Shown here: positions 19,515-28,989 of the stretch, in pieces | Position numbering within the stretch: position 1 is the first letter of the stretch | How the letters are laid out: every line of letters begins with the position of its first letter | Source of the DNA: JADJEK01 sp052034255 | GTDB taxonomy: Bacteria; Planctomycetota; B15-G4; JADJEK01 | Direction: 5' to 3' | NCBI GenBank assembly: GCA_052034255.1 | Contig: JBPOIU010000032.1 | Location: 8,233-72,232, forward strand | DNA: 64,000 bases | Program-made: the position numbers and the translations under genes | The notes under the pieces: generated by a model | The model's database searches: none | Told to the model about the DNA's origin: nothing | Seen by the model: only the letters and a program-made list of their open reading frames with translations

Positions 19515-21098
19515 TCAGTTCTGCAGCAGGAGGCCGAACAAGTCGTTCGTTTCGCAATCGCCGTCGACGAACGCAAGGTCCTGATGCAGGAACGCATCGC
19601 CGTTGGCGGTGACGCCGACGCCGAGCGACGACAACAGGACCGCGACCGCTCCCGCATCGACGACCGCACCGACGTCCTCGCCGGGGATTCCGATCGCGAG
19701 GTCCGCCGCCCCGTCGCCGTTGCTGTCGAGGGCGACGAGTCCGTAGCCGAACAGATCCTCGGCTTCCGCGGCGTCGTTGACGTTCGCGGTGTCCTGATCG
19801 AACGTCGACGCGCCGGCGGAAGTCAGTCCCGACGAGCCCGCCGAGTAGAGCACCGTCACGCGACCCGCGGCTGCCCCTGCGAACGACTCGCCGATTGCGG
19901 AGATCGCGAGATCGTCGTCGCCATCCCCATCGAAATCCGCCGCCGCGAGAGAGGCTCCGAACACCTCGTCGTCCGCGTGCGCACCGGGCACGACACCGTC
20001 GCCCTGGTGATACGCGGTCGTGAGCATCGGCACCGGACCGAGCGGGCTACCGCGGACGACGTACACGACACCGCGCGAGTCGCCGCCTTGCACCAGCGGT
20101 TCGTGGTACGCGCCGATCGCGAGGTCGTCGTAGAGGTCGCCATCGAAGTCGCCGCACGCGACCGAGAGCCCGTCGTCGAGCGCCGTGATCGTCAGCGGGA
20201 TCGACTCCGTGCCCGGTTTGAACAACTGGTTGCCCTTCGCGCGCAGGCCCTTCTTCGAGCCGAACAGGATGGCGACACGTCCCACACCCGGTGTCGCGTC
20301 GGCCTCCTCGGGCACCGTCAACGCGAGGTCGTCGAAGCCATCGCCATTCAAGTCACCGGTCGCGAGCGTCGCGCCGAAGCGGTCGTTCTTCGCGCACTTC
20401 CCCTTGATGCCCTTGCGGTTCTGATGCCAGAACTGATTGCGCTTCGCGGTCAGTCCATTCGCGCTGCCGAACAGCACGTGGACCGCGCCGGCGCCCGTGG
20501 CCTTGCCGATGCGCTCGTTCGTCACTCCGATCACGAGGTCTGCGTACCCGTCGCCGTTGAAGTCACCGTGCGCGAGGCGCGACCCGAAGAACTCCGACGA
20601 CGTGTCGTCGCCCTTCGATAGGCGCTCGACCTTGTCCTTGATGCCCTTCGTGTTCTGGTCGAACGCCTTCACGTTCGCGAAGTCGAGTCCGCTGGCGCCA
20701 CCGCGCACGACGTAGACGCGGCCGGCGCCGACAAGTCCCTTCACGGCGACACCGGGAGCGCTGATCGCGAGGTCGTCGAACCCGTCGCCGTCGAAATCCG
20801 CCGAGGTCGACGCAAGACCGAATCCCGATTCGGTCTCGGGAGCGAGCCCGAGCGTAGTCGGCGTGATCAGCAACGAGCCGACGACCGCCGGGCCGCTGAC
20901 GGCGCCAGGGAACATCTGAACGGCCCCGACATTGTTGATGCCGTCGACCTCCTCGAACGGGATTCCGACGAGGAGTTCCTCGAAGCCATCGCCGTTGAAG
21001 TCACCGCCCGCCGCGGACGGAGGTTGGAATGCGAGACCGAGGATCGCGGCGGCGAGTGCCGCACAAGTCGCGCGGATCGAGCGGGGCGAACGCTTCAT
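19515..21098 (-). CDS. Exported FG-GAP repeat protein, copy 1
   Basis: A 527-residue protein and the first gene of the tandem FG-GAP set in the direction of transcription. It has a signal peptide (to ~residue 30, QPPSAAGGD) and seven or so calcium-loop repeats (DFDGDGFDDLAIS and similar) with the family insertions NTKGIKDKVE and NRKGIKGKCA. The ATG at 21098 was preferred over the open extension to 21209 because it directly precedes the signal peptide. The gap of 143 bases to copy 2 shows no further gene. Confidence 0.9.
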   Translation of the reverse strand: MKRSPRSIRATCAALAAAILGLAFQPPSAAGGDFNGDGFEELLVGIPFEEVDGINNVGAVQMFPGAVSGPAVVGSLLITPTTLGLAPETESGFGLASTSADFDGDGFDDLAISAPGVAVKGLVGAGRVYVVRGGASGLDFANVKAFDQNTKGIKDKVERLSKGDDTSSEFFGSRLAHGDFNGDGYADLVIGVTNERIGKATGAGAVHVLFGSANGLTAKRNQFWHQNRKGIKGKCAKNDRFGATLATGDLNGDGFDDLALTVPEEADATPGVGRVAILFGSKKGLRAKGNQLFKPGTESIPLTITALDDGLSVACGDFDGDLYDDLAIGAYHEPLVQGGDSRGVVYVVRGSPLGPVPMLTTAYHQGDGVVPGAHADDEVFGASLAAADFDGDGDDDLAISAIGESFAGAAAGRVTVLYSAGSSGLTSAGASTFDQDTANVNDAAEAEDLFGYGLVALDSNGDGAADLAIGIPGEDVGAVVDAGAVAVLLSSLGVGVTANGDAFLHQDLAFVDGDCETNDLFGLLLQN

Positions 21099-21171
21099 GG
21101 TCGAATCTCCCGAATGAGGCCAAGGAGGGCTCCATCCGGGGGACCGCGTTCCCGTCACGCGAATTCCGCGA

Positions 21172-23826
21172 TCAGGATCCGTCGCCGTCCATGCGACCGC
21201 GGCCGCCATCGCGCGAGCCGGGCTTCGAGGCCTCGGACGCGGCGGGATCCGAACCCTTCGGCGTCACGGCGTCGGCGGCAATCGACTGGCTCGCGTCGTA
21301 GAGCAGCGCGTCGAACACCAACTTGAACGTTCCGTGCGATTGTCCGCGCCATTGCGGGCGGAAGCCGAACAGCACGACGCGTCCCGAACCGAACGCGCAG
21401 TCGACGAGCGCGGCGCCACCTTCGAGGTGATTCGCGCCGAGCAGGAATCCGCTGAGGAGCGCCGGGCGGTCGTCGGCGTACTCGAGCAGCACGTTGCCGG
21501 AGAACTCGTCCGTCGGTTCGAACACCGGGCTGCCTTCGAACATCACGGCGACGTCGTCTTGGACGCCGTGCAGCACGGGATGCGCGACGGCGTCGCTCTT
21601 CTGCGTGCGCAGGATCGAGCCGCCGCAGAAGAACTCGGTGTTCTTCAAGCCCGCGACGGCGTCCGTAACGGGCAGCTCGAACGCTTCGATCGCGAAGCGC
21701 GCGCCGTCGTTGAACGCGATCAACACGCCGCCTGCGCGCGTGAAGGCGCGCAACGCCTCGACGCCTTCGTCGCCGATCCCGCCGGCGTACGGTCCGGGGA
21801 TCGTGCCCTTCGCGTGACCGTTCGTCAGCGCACGCGCACCGATGTCGGGGATCACGATCGTGTCGAAGCGCTCGCGCAATCGGCCGGCGCGCAGGTCCTC
21901 GTCGTACAGGCTCGTGAACGCGAAGCCGAACTGCTCGAACGTCCAACGCGTCCAGCCTTCGTCGATCGACGCGCGCCACGGCCGCACCAGTCCGATTCGG
22001 GGCCGCTTCACCGCGGCGCACGTCGGCACGGTCGCGATCGCTTCGATCGCGAGATGAGCTTCGGCCGCGATGCGCTCCATCGCATCGCGCGCGAGTCCCT
22101 CGACGTACCAGCGCGGTGCGCTCGGATCCGCGTTGCGATGCACGCGCGCGCCCGCATTCCACGCGGCGTTCAATGCGCGGAACGCGGCGTTCGAGCGTGC
22201 GTCGATCGCGAACACCGCGCCATCGCCGACGACGCGACCCTCGGGCCACGGCGTTGCGTCGAGGCGCGCCATACGCTCGCGCGTCGCGGCATCGATGGGT
22301 TTCGAGATCGCGTCGACCAGCACGCCCATTTGGTACGGCAGCGTCCAACCGGCGACGTCGTAGGGCAGATCCGGTGCGCCTTCCGCGCCGTCCTTCAGCT
22401 CCGGGTATTCCTGCACTTCGAAGAGGTCTTGCACCAACGCCGCGTAGGCCTGGTCCATCAAGATCACGTGGTCGCCGGCCGCGTAGGTGCGGCCGTTCGC
22501 GGTGAACTCCTGCGTGGCGCGGTGCACCTCGATGCCATTGGTCCGCAGGACGTCGACGAGCTTCGCGGCGGTCACCGCGTCGGCTTGCCCCGCCGGGATC
22601 ACATACGCGAACGGACCCTCGGTCGAGAACCGCTCGATCTGGTCGCGACCAGCGCGCCAGCGGTTGAACAGCAGTTGCTCGCGGAAACGCGCGGACGTGT
22701 CGAGCACCGCCATCGACGTGCCGACCATGTAGTCGACGGCGTCGGCGATGTGCCACCAGCCACCCTTCCACGGACTGGCGTAGAACACTTCACTGCGCAG
22801 CGAACGCGCATCGCGCGGGAAGTCGTCGACCGAATAGAACTTCGGCGTCGCGTACTCGAACAGCGCGGTCTCGGTCAGGAACGCCACCGTGTTGCGGTAG
22901 GTGTTCACGTTGTCGATGAAGCCGGGGTACCAGTTGTCGAAGCCCTTGCCGCGATGCACGGCGCCGGGCATCCCGCGCTCGTCGAGCCACGCGGCCATCG
23001 TCGTGCCGAACACGTTGACCCAGCGCGCCATCAGCGGATGGACGTTCGACGAGATCGGTTCGGCGAACGGCGGGATCCAGATGCGCGTAGGGAATGGCGC
23101 GGTCTGGTGGTGGTTGTAGAAGACCTGCGGGTTCCACTCGAGCGTCGTCGCCGTCACCACGCGCGACTCGATCATGTTGTTCATGTACCCGTCGCGGTTG
23201 TTGTCGTGGCCGATGTACTCCTGATACAGCCACGGCAGCTCGGCGACTTCGTACGGAGTCCCGAGGTTCTTCGCGTACCACTGCGCGACCATGTTCTGCC
23301 CGTCTGGGTTCATCGAGAACCACAGCACGAGCACCACTTCGTCGAGGATCCGGTCGATCGTGGGATCGCCCGCCGCCGTCGCCAGCTGGTGCGCGAGCAC
23401 GATCGTCGCTTGTGCGCATGCGGCTTCGGTCGCATGGAGACCGCCATCGATGTGGACGATCGCCTTGCCCGTGCGCGCGAGTTCGCGCGCCGCGGACTCG
23501 TCGACGCCCTTCGTCCACGCGAGGCGGCGCGAGACGTCCTTCCACCGCTCGAGTTGCGCGAGGTTTCGCGGCGACGAGATCAACGCGATGTGCCAATCGA
23601 GACCGCGCGTCGTCGTGCCGACGCGCACGAGCTGGACGCGATCGGACGCGGCGTCGAGCGCGCGGAAGTACGTCAGCGCGTCGTCGTAGCTCGCGAGCCA
23701 GAAGTCCTCGCCCGGCGTGTGCCCGAGCACGTCTTTCGGGGAGGGGACCGCCGACGGCGCAGGCTGCGCGAACGCGGTCGACGACACGGCGAGCGCCAAC
23801 GCGAACGCGTGGACGAACGACTTCAT
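21172..23826 (-). CDS. Exported M14 family zinc carboxypeptidase
   Basis: An 884-residue secreted metallocarboxypeptidase. It has a signal peptide (residues 1-20, ending AFA-Q) and a zinc motif HATE (His131, Glu134) within HIDGGLHATEAA. Downstream are NPDG (173-176), HDNNRDGY (~207) and the third-ligand region NHHQTAP (~239). The C-terminal half (~400-850) resembles the class I amidotransferase-like extension of large M14 proteins. Expected activity is trimming of peptides or cell-wall peptides outside the cytoplasm. The stop lies 73 bases from the FG-GAP copy 1 start. Confidence 0.9.
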   Translation of the reverse strand: MKSFVHAFALALAVSSTAFAQPAPSAVPSPKDVLGHTPGEDFWLASYDDALTYFRALDAASDRVQLVRVGTTTRGLDWHIALISSPRNLAQLERWKDVSRRLAWTKGVDESAARELARTGKAIVHIDGGLHATEAACAQATIVLAHQLATAAGDPTIDRILDEVVLVLWFSMNPDGQNMVAQWYAKNLGTPYEVAELPWLYQEYIGHDNNRDGYMNNMIESRVVTATTLEWNPQVFYNHHQTAPFPTRIWIPPFAEPISSNVHPLMARWVNVFGTTMAAWLDERGMPGAVHRGKGFDNWYPGFIDNVNTYRNTVAFLTETALFEYATPKFYSVDDFPRDARSLRSEVFYASPWKGGWWHIADAVDYMVGTSMAVLDTSARFREQLLFNRWRAGRDQIERFSTEGPFAYVIPAGQADAVTAAKLVDVLRTNGIEVHRATQEFTANGRTYAAGDHVILMDQAYAALVQDLFEVQEYPELKDGAEGAPDLPYDVAGWTLPYQMGVLVDAISKPIDAATRERMARLDATPWPEGRVVGDGAVFAIDARSNAAFRALNAAWNAGARVHRNADPSAPRWYVEGLARDAMERIAAEAHLAIEAIATVPTCAAVKRPRIGLVRPWRASIDEGWTRWTFEQFGFAFTSLYDEDLRAGRLRERFDTIVIPDIGARALTNGHAKGTIPGPYAGGIGDEGVEALRAFTRAGGVLIAFNDGARFAIEAFELPVTDAVAGLKNTEFFCGGSILRTQKSDAVAHPVLHGVQDDVAVMFEGSPVFEPTDEFSGNVLLEYADDRPALLSGFLLGANHLEGGAALVDCAFGSGRVVLFGFRPQWRGQSHGTFKLVFDALLYDASQSIAADAVTPKGSDPAASEASKPGSRDGGRGRMDGDGS

Positions 23827-23868
23827 GGGGGACTCCGCGATGGAATCGAGCGAACGGACGGCGCCGTA

Positions 23869-25089
23869 CTACTCCGCGATGACCTTCACCGTTTGACCCA
23901 CGGCGTCGAGGATGCGGCGCAATTCGTCGAAGTCGGGATGCTTGAAGCGCATCCACGCGTTCGCCATGTAGCCGCCCTCGACCGGCGCCGTGCGCGAGCC
24001 GACCGGCGGCAAGTGCTGATCGATCTTGAACGCGCCGAAACGGCGATCGATCTCGTCGAGCCCGCGGTATTCACGCACGTGGCCGTCCTGGCTCGGGCGC
24101 AGCGCGATGATGCCCGCCGAGTACTGGCGTGACGGCCGGACGTCCGGGCGACCGTGAACGATCGCGAACGCCCATTCGCGATAGAGATCGAAGTCGTTCG
24201 CCGCGCAGTAGAGGTCCCACGCGCCGACTCCCGGCGGGCGGCATCCGATCTCGGAGAACTTCAGACCCTTCGGTCCGAAGAACCACTCCATGTGTGTCGC
24301 CGACGTCTCGATGTCGAGCGCCTTGATCACGCGGCGGCCGAGTTCGCGCAGCTCGTCGTAGCTCGGCTGCATCAGTCGATTCGACGCGATGAACTGCGGC
24401 GAGATCCAGCGTGTGCGCATCGCTTCGAGCACGTTCGGGAAGTAGTGCGTGACGAACTCATGCACGACCTCGCCGCCGATCGTCAGCGTGTCGAAGAAAC
24501 CCTCGTGGCCTTCGATGAACTCTTCGATCGCGACCGAGCGGCCGCGGTCGAGGTAGATCTCACGGATCGCTTGCGCCATCTCGGCGTCGTTCGCCACGCG
24601 AGTCGCCCCGGACGCTCCGGCGCCGTCGCGCGGCTTCAGGATCACGGGGTAGCCGACGCTGCGCGCGAACTCGTACGCCTCGTTCGCCGACGCGATGCCG
24701 GCCGACTGCGCGCACGGAATGCCCGCCTTGCGCAGCGCCTCCTTCATCGACGGCTTGTCGCGGCACAGGTACGCGGTCTTCACCGTCGTGCCCGGAATGC
24801 CGCACGCTTCGCGCACGCGCGCGACTCCCATGATGTGGGCTTCGATCGTGGCCTCGATGCGGTCGACCTTCTCGGTCGACTGGATGCGCTTCACGAGCTT
24901 CGTCATCTCGGGCTCGTTGCAGACCGAAGACACTTGCTCGTACTTGTAGAGCCAGTGCTTCAGCTCGGAGTCGAGCGCCTCGATCGGACGTTCACCGATG
25001 CCGGTGACGCGCGCGCCGGCGTCGTGCAAGCCGCGCACGAACTGACGCTGGTAGAGCGGGAAGGCGGGCTCGACGAAGACGACGTGCAT
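23869..25089 (-). CDS. ATP-grasp ligase of unknown substrate
   Basis: A 406-residue ATP-grasp enzyme, the fold that joins a carboxylate to an amine or thiol through an acyl-phosphate. The nucleotide-binding segment YPVILKPRDGAGASG (~150-165), the linker VAIEEFIEGHE and the metal-binding end FSEIGCRPPG are visible. The N-terminal ~100 residues form the pre-ATP-grasp domain. No dedicated partner gene is nearby, so a peptide, siderophore or cofactor product cannot be chosen. The start is 43 bases upstream of nothing else on this strand; the M14 gene follows 42 bases downstream. Confidence 0.85.
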   Translation of the reverse strand: MHVVFVEPAFPLYQRQFVRGLHDAGARVTGIGERPIEALDSELKHWLYKYEQVSSVCNEPEMTKLVKRIQSTEKVDRIEATIEAHIMGVARVREACGIPGTTVKTAYLCRDKPSMKEALRKAGIPCAQSAGIASANEAYEFARSVGYPVILKPRDGAGASGATRVANDAEMAQAIREIYLDRGRSVAIEEFIEGHEGFFDTLTIGGEVVHEFVTHYFPNVLEAMRTRWISPQFIASNRLMQPSYDELRELGRRVIKALDIETSATHMEWFFGPKGLKFSEIGCRPPGVGAWDLYCAANDFDLYREWAFAIVHGRPDVRPSRQYSAGIIALRPSQDGHVREYRGLDEIDRRFGAFKIDQHLPPVGSRTAPVEGGYMANAWMRFKHPDFDELRRILDAVGQTVKVIAE

Positions 25090-25297
25090 GGGCGGCCCCC
25101 GGGGCGAAGCGATTGGGGCGGGGAGTGTAACCGCGCACCATCAGGGGGCGATAGCGCGGCTGCGCGCGGGAGATGGGGCGCGGCGACGCTGCGGGGGACG
25201 ACAGGGCCGAGGGCGCCCGTAGTCGCGCTTCGATCCGGCCCCACGAGGAGGCCTCGGATCGCGCGGCTGCGAACGCCCTCGGCACTGTGTCATGGAC

Positions 25298-26164
25298 TCA
25301 CTCGACTTCGACTTCGAACGCGTTGCTCACGAACTCGATCGCGTCGAGTTCTTCCGAGAAGACGACGTACGCGAAGTAGAGCCGCGGCGGCAAGCCACCC
25401 GGCAGCGTCGCGTGGACCAGAGCCGCATCGAACGTCGCCGTCGCGTCGGAATTGTCGTCGAGCTCGCCGACGAAGCCCGGGAACTTGCCGAGCTGCGTGC
25501 CGCGAAGCGTCAACGTCGTGAATGCATCGAGGGCCAGCGGGATCTCGTGGCCGTCGACGACCGTCGTGCCCGGAGTGGCGCTCGCGATCACCAAGTACGG
25601 ATGATGCGCGAGGTCCTCGTGCGGCGGGGCGGGCGTGTCCTCGTGCTCGTCCTCGAGCGGGATCGACAACGTCAAGTCGATGGCATCGCTGCCCGGAACC
25701 GTCGCCGGCGCCAGGCCGAGAGTCGCGAGCGGCGATCCGGCGCCGTCGACCAAGTCGAGCGACGCGTTCGAACCGCCGGTGACGCCGCGAATCACGATCG
25801 TGTTGTTGTCGACGAGCGCGCGCCCGATCGTCAATTGCGCATTGATCGCGTCCGCGACTTCCTCCGGCGTGGCCGCAGCGAGCGACGCGAACTGGCTCGC
25901 ATCGAACGTCACGGACTGCGTCGCGCCACCGTGGTCGTGGACGCTGAACGTCGAGTTCGACTGGAGCACGTACGTGTGATGGTCGTCACCCACGTGATAC
26001 GCGGGCACGCCTTCGTTCCCGAACGACGTGTACCACTTGATCTTGGTCAGGATCTCCGTGCCGTACGCGGACGACAGCGGGGTCTGGATGTGGTGGGCGA
26101 GCGCGATCGACGCGATCACGGCGCCCGAAGCGACGAGGAGCGACTTCTTCCAAGAGAACGACAT
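25298..26164 (-). CDS. Exported His-rich protein of unknown function
   Basis: A 288-residue protein with a signal peptide (MSFSWKKSLLVASG...ALA) and His-rich stretches (AHHIQTP, VGDDHHTY, HDHGG, APPHEDLAHHPY). The middle part (TPEEVADAINAQL ... IVIRGVTGG) resembles small beta-rich modules of structural proteins, and the C-terminus (LPPRLYFAYVVF ... FVSNAFEVEVE) resembles the module ending other exported proteins here. TAGGAG lies 7 bases before the ATG at 26164, which fixes the start. Metal binding is possible from the His content. I do not recognise the family. Confidence 0.75.
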   Translation of the reverse strand: MSFSWKKSLLVASGAVIASIALAHHIQTPLSSAYGTEILTKIKWYTSFGNEGVPAYHVGDDHHTYVLQSNSTFSVHDHGGATQSVTFDASQFASLAAATPEEVADAINAQLTIGRALVDNNTIVIRGVTGGSNASLDLVDGAGSPLATLGLAPATVPGSDAIDLTLSIPLEDEHEDTPAPPHEDLAHHPYLVIASATPGTTVVDGHEIPLALDAFTTLTLRGTQLGKFPGFVGELDDNSDATATFDAALVHATLPGGLPPRLYFAYVVFSEELDAIEFVSNAFEVEVE

Positions 26165-26295
26165 GGAAACTCTCCTACTGCGAGTCGGTGATCCGACTCG
26201 ACGTATCAAGACGAAAGCATGTGCGTGCCACGACGAGTGGACACGCACGTCTCGAGACGTGGGATCCGCGACGGCGCCGACGTGGCGCAGGCGGA

Positions 26296-26727
26296 TCAGA
26301 GGGAGTTTCGCGGTGGGGGTACGTCGGGCTCGAGGATCACGGAGATGGGCGCGTTCGCGGCCGACAAGAACAGAGGATGAGCGAACTCGAAGTCGCACGA
26401 AGTCGTCGCGGTCGGTGCCTCGAGCAATGGCTCGCGGTGCATCGGCGCCAAGCGCGGATCGTGGTGCGTGCATCCACACGGAAAGAGCGAGGAGATCGAC
26501 GGCATGTCGCCCGTCGGCGTCTTCACGGGTTTGTTACAGCCGCAGGGGAGCTTCGTGCGCTCTTCGCAGCGGCAATCGTCGCCGCAGCAGACCATGGCCT
26601 CGGCCCACCAGCCGGTGAGGACCAGCCACGACGGCACCTTCAGCGCGCTCGACGCGAGCAGGAGCGCGCAAAGAAAGATGGAGGCCGACGAACGTGGGTG
26701 TGTCACGACGGTGTCGAAACGGCTCAC
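26296..26727 (-). CDS. Small Cys-rich exported hypothetical protein
   Basis: A 143-residue frame from GTG 26727. A hydrophobic N-terminal segment (SASIFLCALLLASSALK) is followed by a Cys-rich stretch (VCCGDDCRCEER, PCGCNKPVKTP, FPCGCTHHDP) and then a Pro-rich tail. Ten Cys in about 50 residues suggest metal or disulfide chemistry outside the cytoplasm. The gene sits 131 bases upstream of the His-rich gene on the same strand, so they may be co-transcribed. The start is uncertain; the frame is open to 26799. The family is not recognised. Confidence 0.55.
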   Translation of the reverse strand: MSRFDTVVTHPRSSASIFLCALLLASSALKVPSWLVLTGWWAEAMVCCGDDCRCEERTKLPCGCNKPVKTPTGDMPSISSLFPCGCTHHDPRLAPMHREPLLEAPTATTSCDFEFAHPLFLSAANAPISVILEPDVPPPRNSL

Positions 26728-27136
26728 GACACGAAGCGCCGGACGATAGCCGAGCCTCGAAGGGGAAGCGCTGGGGTCCTTTGACGCAGCTCCGATCAAG
26801 CGTCCGTCGTGGGCCGCGTTCGGAGAACTTGCGGTCGATGTCGGCGGTCACGCGATCGTCCGCGGATGCACGGCGTGATCGCGACGGCTGCCGACCAAAT
26901 CGAAGTTCACGATTATGTCCTGGCTGCGGCCGGCTGCGCACTGCGCAGGCTTCGTGTCTGGAGGATCTGGTCGCTCCGCGACCGGGGGACTCTCCGACTC
27001 TTTCCGTTGAGTCGCCTCGTCGATCCTCTTCGCCTGCGCGCTTCTCGCTCGGCCTCGCGGCAGAACAGAATCGTGAACTTCGATTTGGATCAGGCTCGTC
27101 GAGTGAATGACGCTGGGTGGCGGGTACGCACGCGCC
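26728..27136. other. 409-base gene-free stretch containing a long palindrome
   Basis: No convincing gene is seen. The first ~165 bases presumably hold the promoter of the Cys-rich gene. The rest is dominated by the 194-bp palindrome at 26895-27088, after which the metalloprotease gene ends. Confidence 0.6.
26895..27088. repeat. Long imperfect palindrome, copy B
   Basis: The terminal arms CCAAATCGAAGTTCACGATT (26895-26914) and 27069-27088 are perfect 20-base complements. Pairing continues imperfectly inward to an apical hairpin GACTC-TTTCCGTT-GAGTC (26996-27013), followed by GCCTCG. The apex and the inner right arm closely match the palindrome at 39059-39222, although the outer arms differ. 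It is likely a non-autonomous mobile element or a multi-copy structured RNA. Confidence 0.75.
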
Positions 27137-28813
27137 TCACGGCACGATCAGCTCGAATTGAATACCGTTCGTCGCCGACGGATAGAACGGCGCGACGTCG
27201 TTGAACCAAGCTTGCGCGTACAGCGTCGCTCCGCCCGGGATCGGCGTCGTCGCGGGGACCGGCGCGCCCAGCATCGCGGTGCCGGCGCCGTTCGACGACA
27301 TCGGCAACAACAGTTGCGCGGCTGGGATCAGCGTGCCGCCGTTGAATGCGACTTGGAGCTTCTGTGTCGCGACGAACAGCACTCCGACCTTCGACAGCGG
27401 TGCGCTCGTCACGTTGAACGTCACGACGTTGCCGGCGTTTGTGTAGGTGACGTCGAGGTTCGGCGTGCCGTTGCTGCCGACCTTCGCGAAGCCGAGATTC
27501 AACTTCTCGGTGAAGCCCTCGTAGAGCGCGAGGCAACCACCGAGCACCAGGTTGCGCATGTCGGTGACGCTCTGCGGGTGGAAGTACGTCGTGATGTTGT
27601 TCATGCCACCACCGCAGAGGTGGCAGTAGCTCATGATGGTTCCTTGGCTGGTGCAGATCTGCTGGGTCTGGCAGCCGCCGAAGTAACCATTGGGCGCGCA
27701 CGAGTCCGCGGGCGGGCAGTAGTCGTGCGTGTGCGGTGCGCCGAAGTTGTGGCCGAGTTCGTGCGCGATGACCATGAAGTCCCACGTCAGCGAACCCTGC
27801 GTGACGGGGATCGGCGTGTTGCCGCCGATGTTGCCGCTGACGCCGAAGCCCCAGAACTGGTCGCACAGCGCCGGCAAGTACGCCACGCCGCCGCCGAGGT
27901 TTGCGCCGCTGACGAAGTGGTAGAGGTCGGCGTTGACCGGACCTTGGCCGTTGCCCCACGCGTTCTGGAATTCGCCGAGCATGCCGCCGGCGCCGCCGCC
28001 GTTCTCGGGCGAGCTCCACGGATCGGTGCTCGTGTGGTAGCCGATGTACGGAAAGGTCAGGATCACGCCGATTTGCTCGCGGTAGCGATACGAGATCGCC
28101 CCGAGCAGTGACGTGAGGTAGGTCTGAGCGGCCGTCAGATTGCCGAACAAACCGTAGTACTGCGTGTCGGTCTCGATCGCGATGCGGCCGTTGTAGATCG
28201 GCGTGACGGTCGTCGCCGCCAACATCGTGGACGCCGAGCGATTGAGGTTCGGCGCGGTCTTGCCTACCGGCGTCGTCGTCCCAGCGCAGCTCAGTTCGCG
28301 ATCGTCGCCGAGATCGATGAGGTCGGACTCCGACGCCAGGTACGACGTCGCGTCATCCCAAGATCCTTGTGCATTCGGCCCGGCGAGGAGCTCGTAGTGG
28401 CGGCCGTGCGTGCGCACGAAGCCACGGCTGCCATGTCGCGACAGTGCGAGGAACACGGCCGAGCCGTCGTCGCCGACGACGCGACCGTCCCACAGCGTCA
28501 GGTCGAGCGTGGACGGTGTCGCGACGCCGTCGACGTGGATCGCATCCGCGTCGATCGGCAAGTGGACGCGATGCAGCACGACGTGGACCGCCGGCGCATC
28601 GGGCAACGGGACGACGGGGAACTGGACGTCGTCGAGCCCATCGATCGCGGCCAATCCGAGCGGGTCGCACGCGAACTCGACGGGTTCGCCTGGTTGCGCG
28701 GACGTCACGACGAGCGGGAAATCGCGGCGAGGCACGGCGCTCTCGCCGGCCAGTGCGGACGAAGACACGAGCGCGAGCAGGATGCTCGTCGCCATGGGCA
28801 GGGCGGTGGTCAT
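27137..28813 (-). CDS. Exported M12B-like zinc metalloprotease
   Basis: A 558-residue secreted metzincin. It has a signal peptide (to ~residue 22, SSALAGE), a propeptide-like region of ~200 residues, and a catalytic domain with the full zinc signature HELGHNFGAPH (His351, Glu352, His355, His361). The following Cys-rich stretch and GTIMSYCHL (~387-395) supply the Met-turn. The last ~120 residues form a beta-rich module ending ATNGIQFELIVP, shared with other exported proteins here. I chose the ATG at 28813, because the upstream open frame to 29197 is a mirror of the SRPBCC gene. Confidence 0.9.
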   Translation of the reverse strand: MTTALPMATSILLALVSSSALAGESAVPRRDFPLVVTSAQPGEPVEFACDPLGLAAIDGLDDVQFPVVPLPDAPAVHVVLHRVHLPIDADAIHVDGVATPSTLDLTLWDGRVVGDDGSAVFLALSRHGSRGFVRTHGRHYELLAGPNAQGSWDDATSYLASESDLIDLGDDRELSCAGTTTPVGKTAPNLNRSASTMLAATTVTPIYNGRIAIETDTQYYGLFGNLTAAQTYLTSLLGAISYRYREQIGVILTFPYIGYHTSTDPWSSPENGGGAGGMLGEFQNAWGNGQGPVNADLYHFVSGANLGGGVAYLPALCDQFWGFGVSGNIGGNTPIPVTQGSLTWDFMVIAHELGHNFGAPHTHDYCPPADSCAPNGYFGGCQTQQICTSQGTIMSYCHLCGGGMNNITTYFHPQSVTDMRNLVLGGCLALYEGFTEKLNLGFAKVGSNGTPNLDVTYTNAGNVVTFNVTSAPLSKVGVLFVATQKLQVAFNGGTLIPAAQLLLPMSSNGAGTAMLGAPVPATTPIPGGATLYAQAWFNDVAPFYPSATNGIQFELIVP

Positions 28814-28989
28814 GGCAGGGCTCTCTCGATGGTTCGGGGGTGTCGGGGGAGAGGAGTGGCGGCGGGAGGATAACCCGGATACCGGCTCGGTGACGACGGG
28901 GTCTTCGAGCTGGTGGTGGACTCGCCGTGGGTGTGCGCGGGGAACCGCGCGCTCGAAACAGTGCGCGCATGGGCTGCTACGCTGCGTGC

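Noticed and set aside
21334..24132. 932-residue plus-strand frame opposite the M14 gene
   Set aside because: It is the mirror of a well-supported carboxypeptidase gene, with no recognisable domain.
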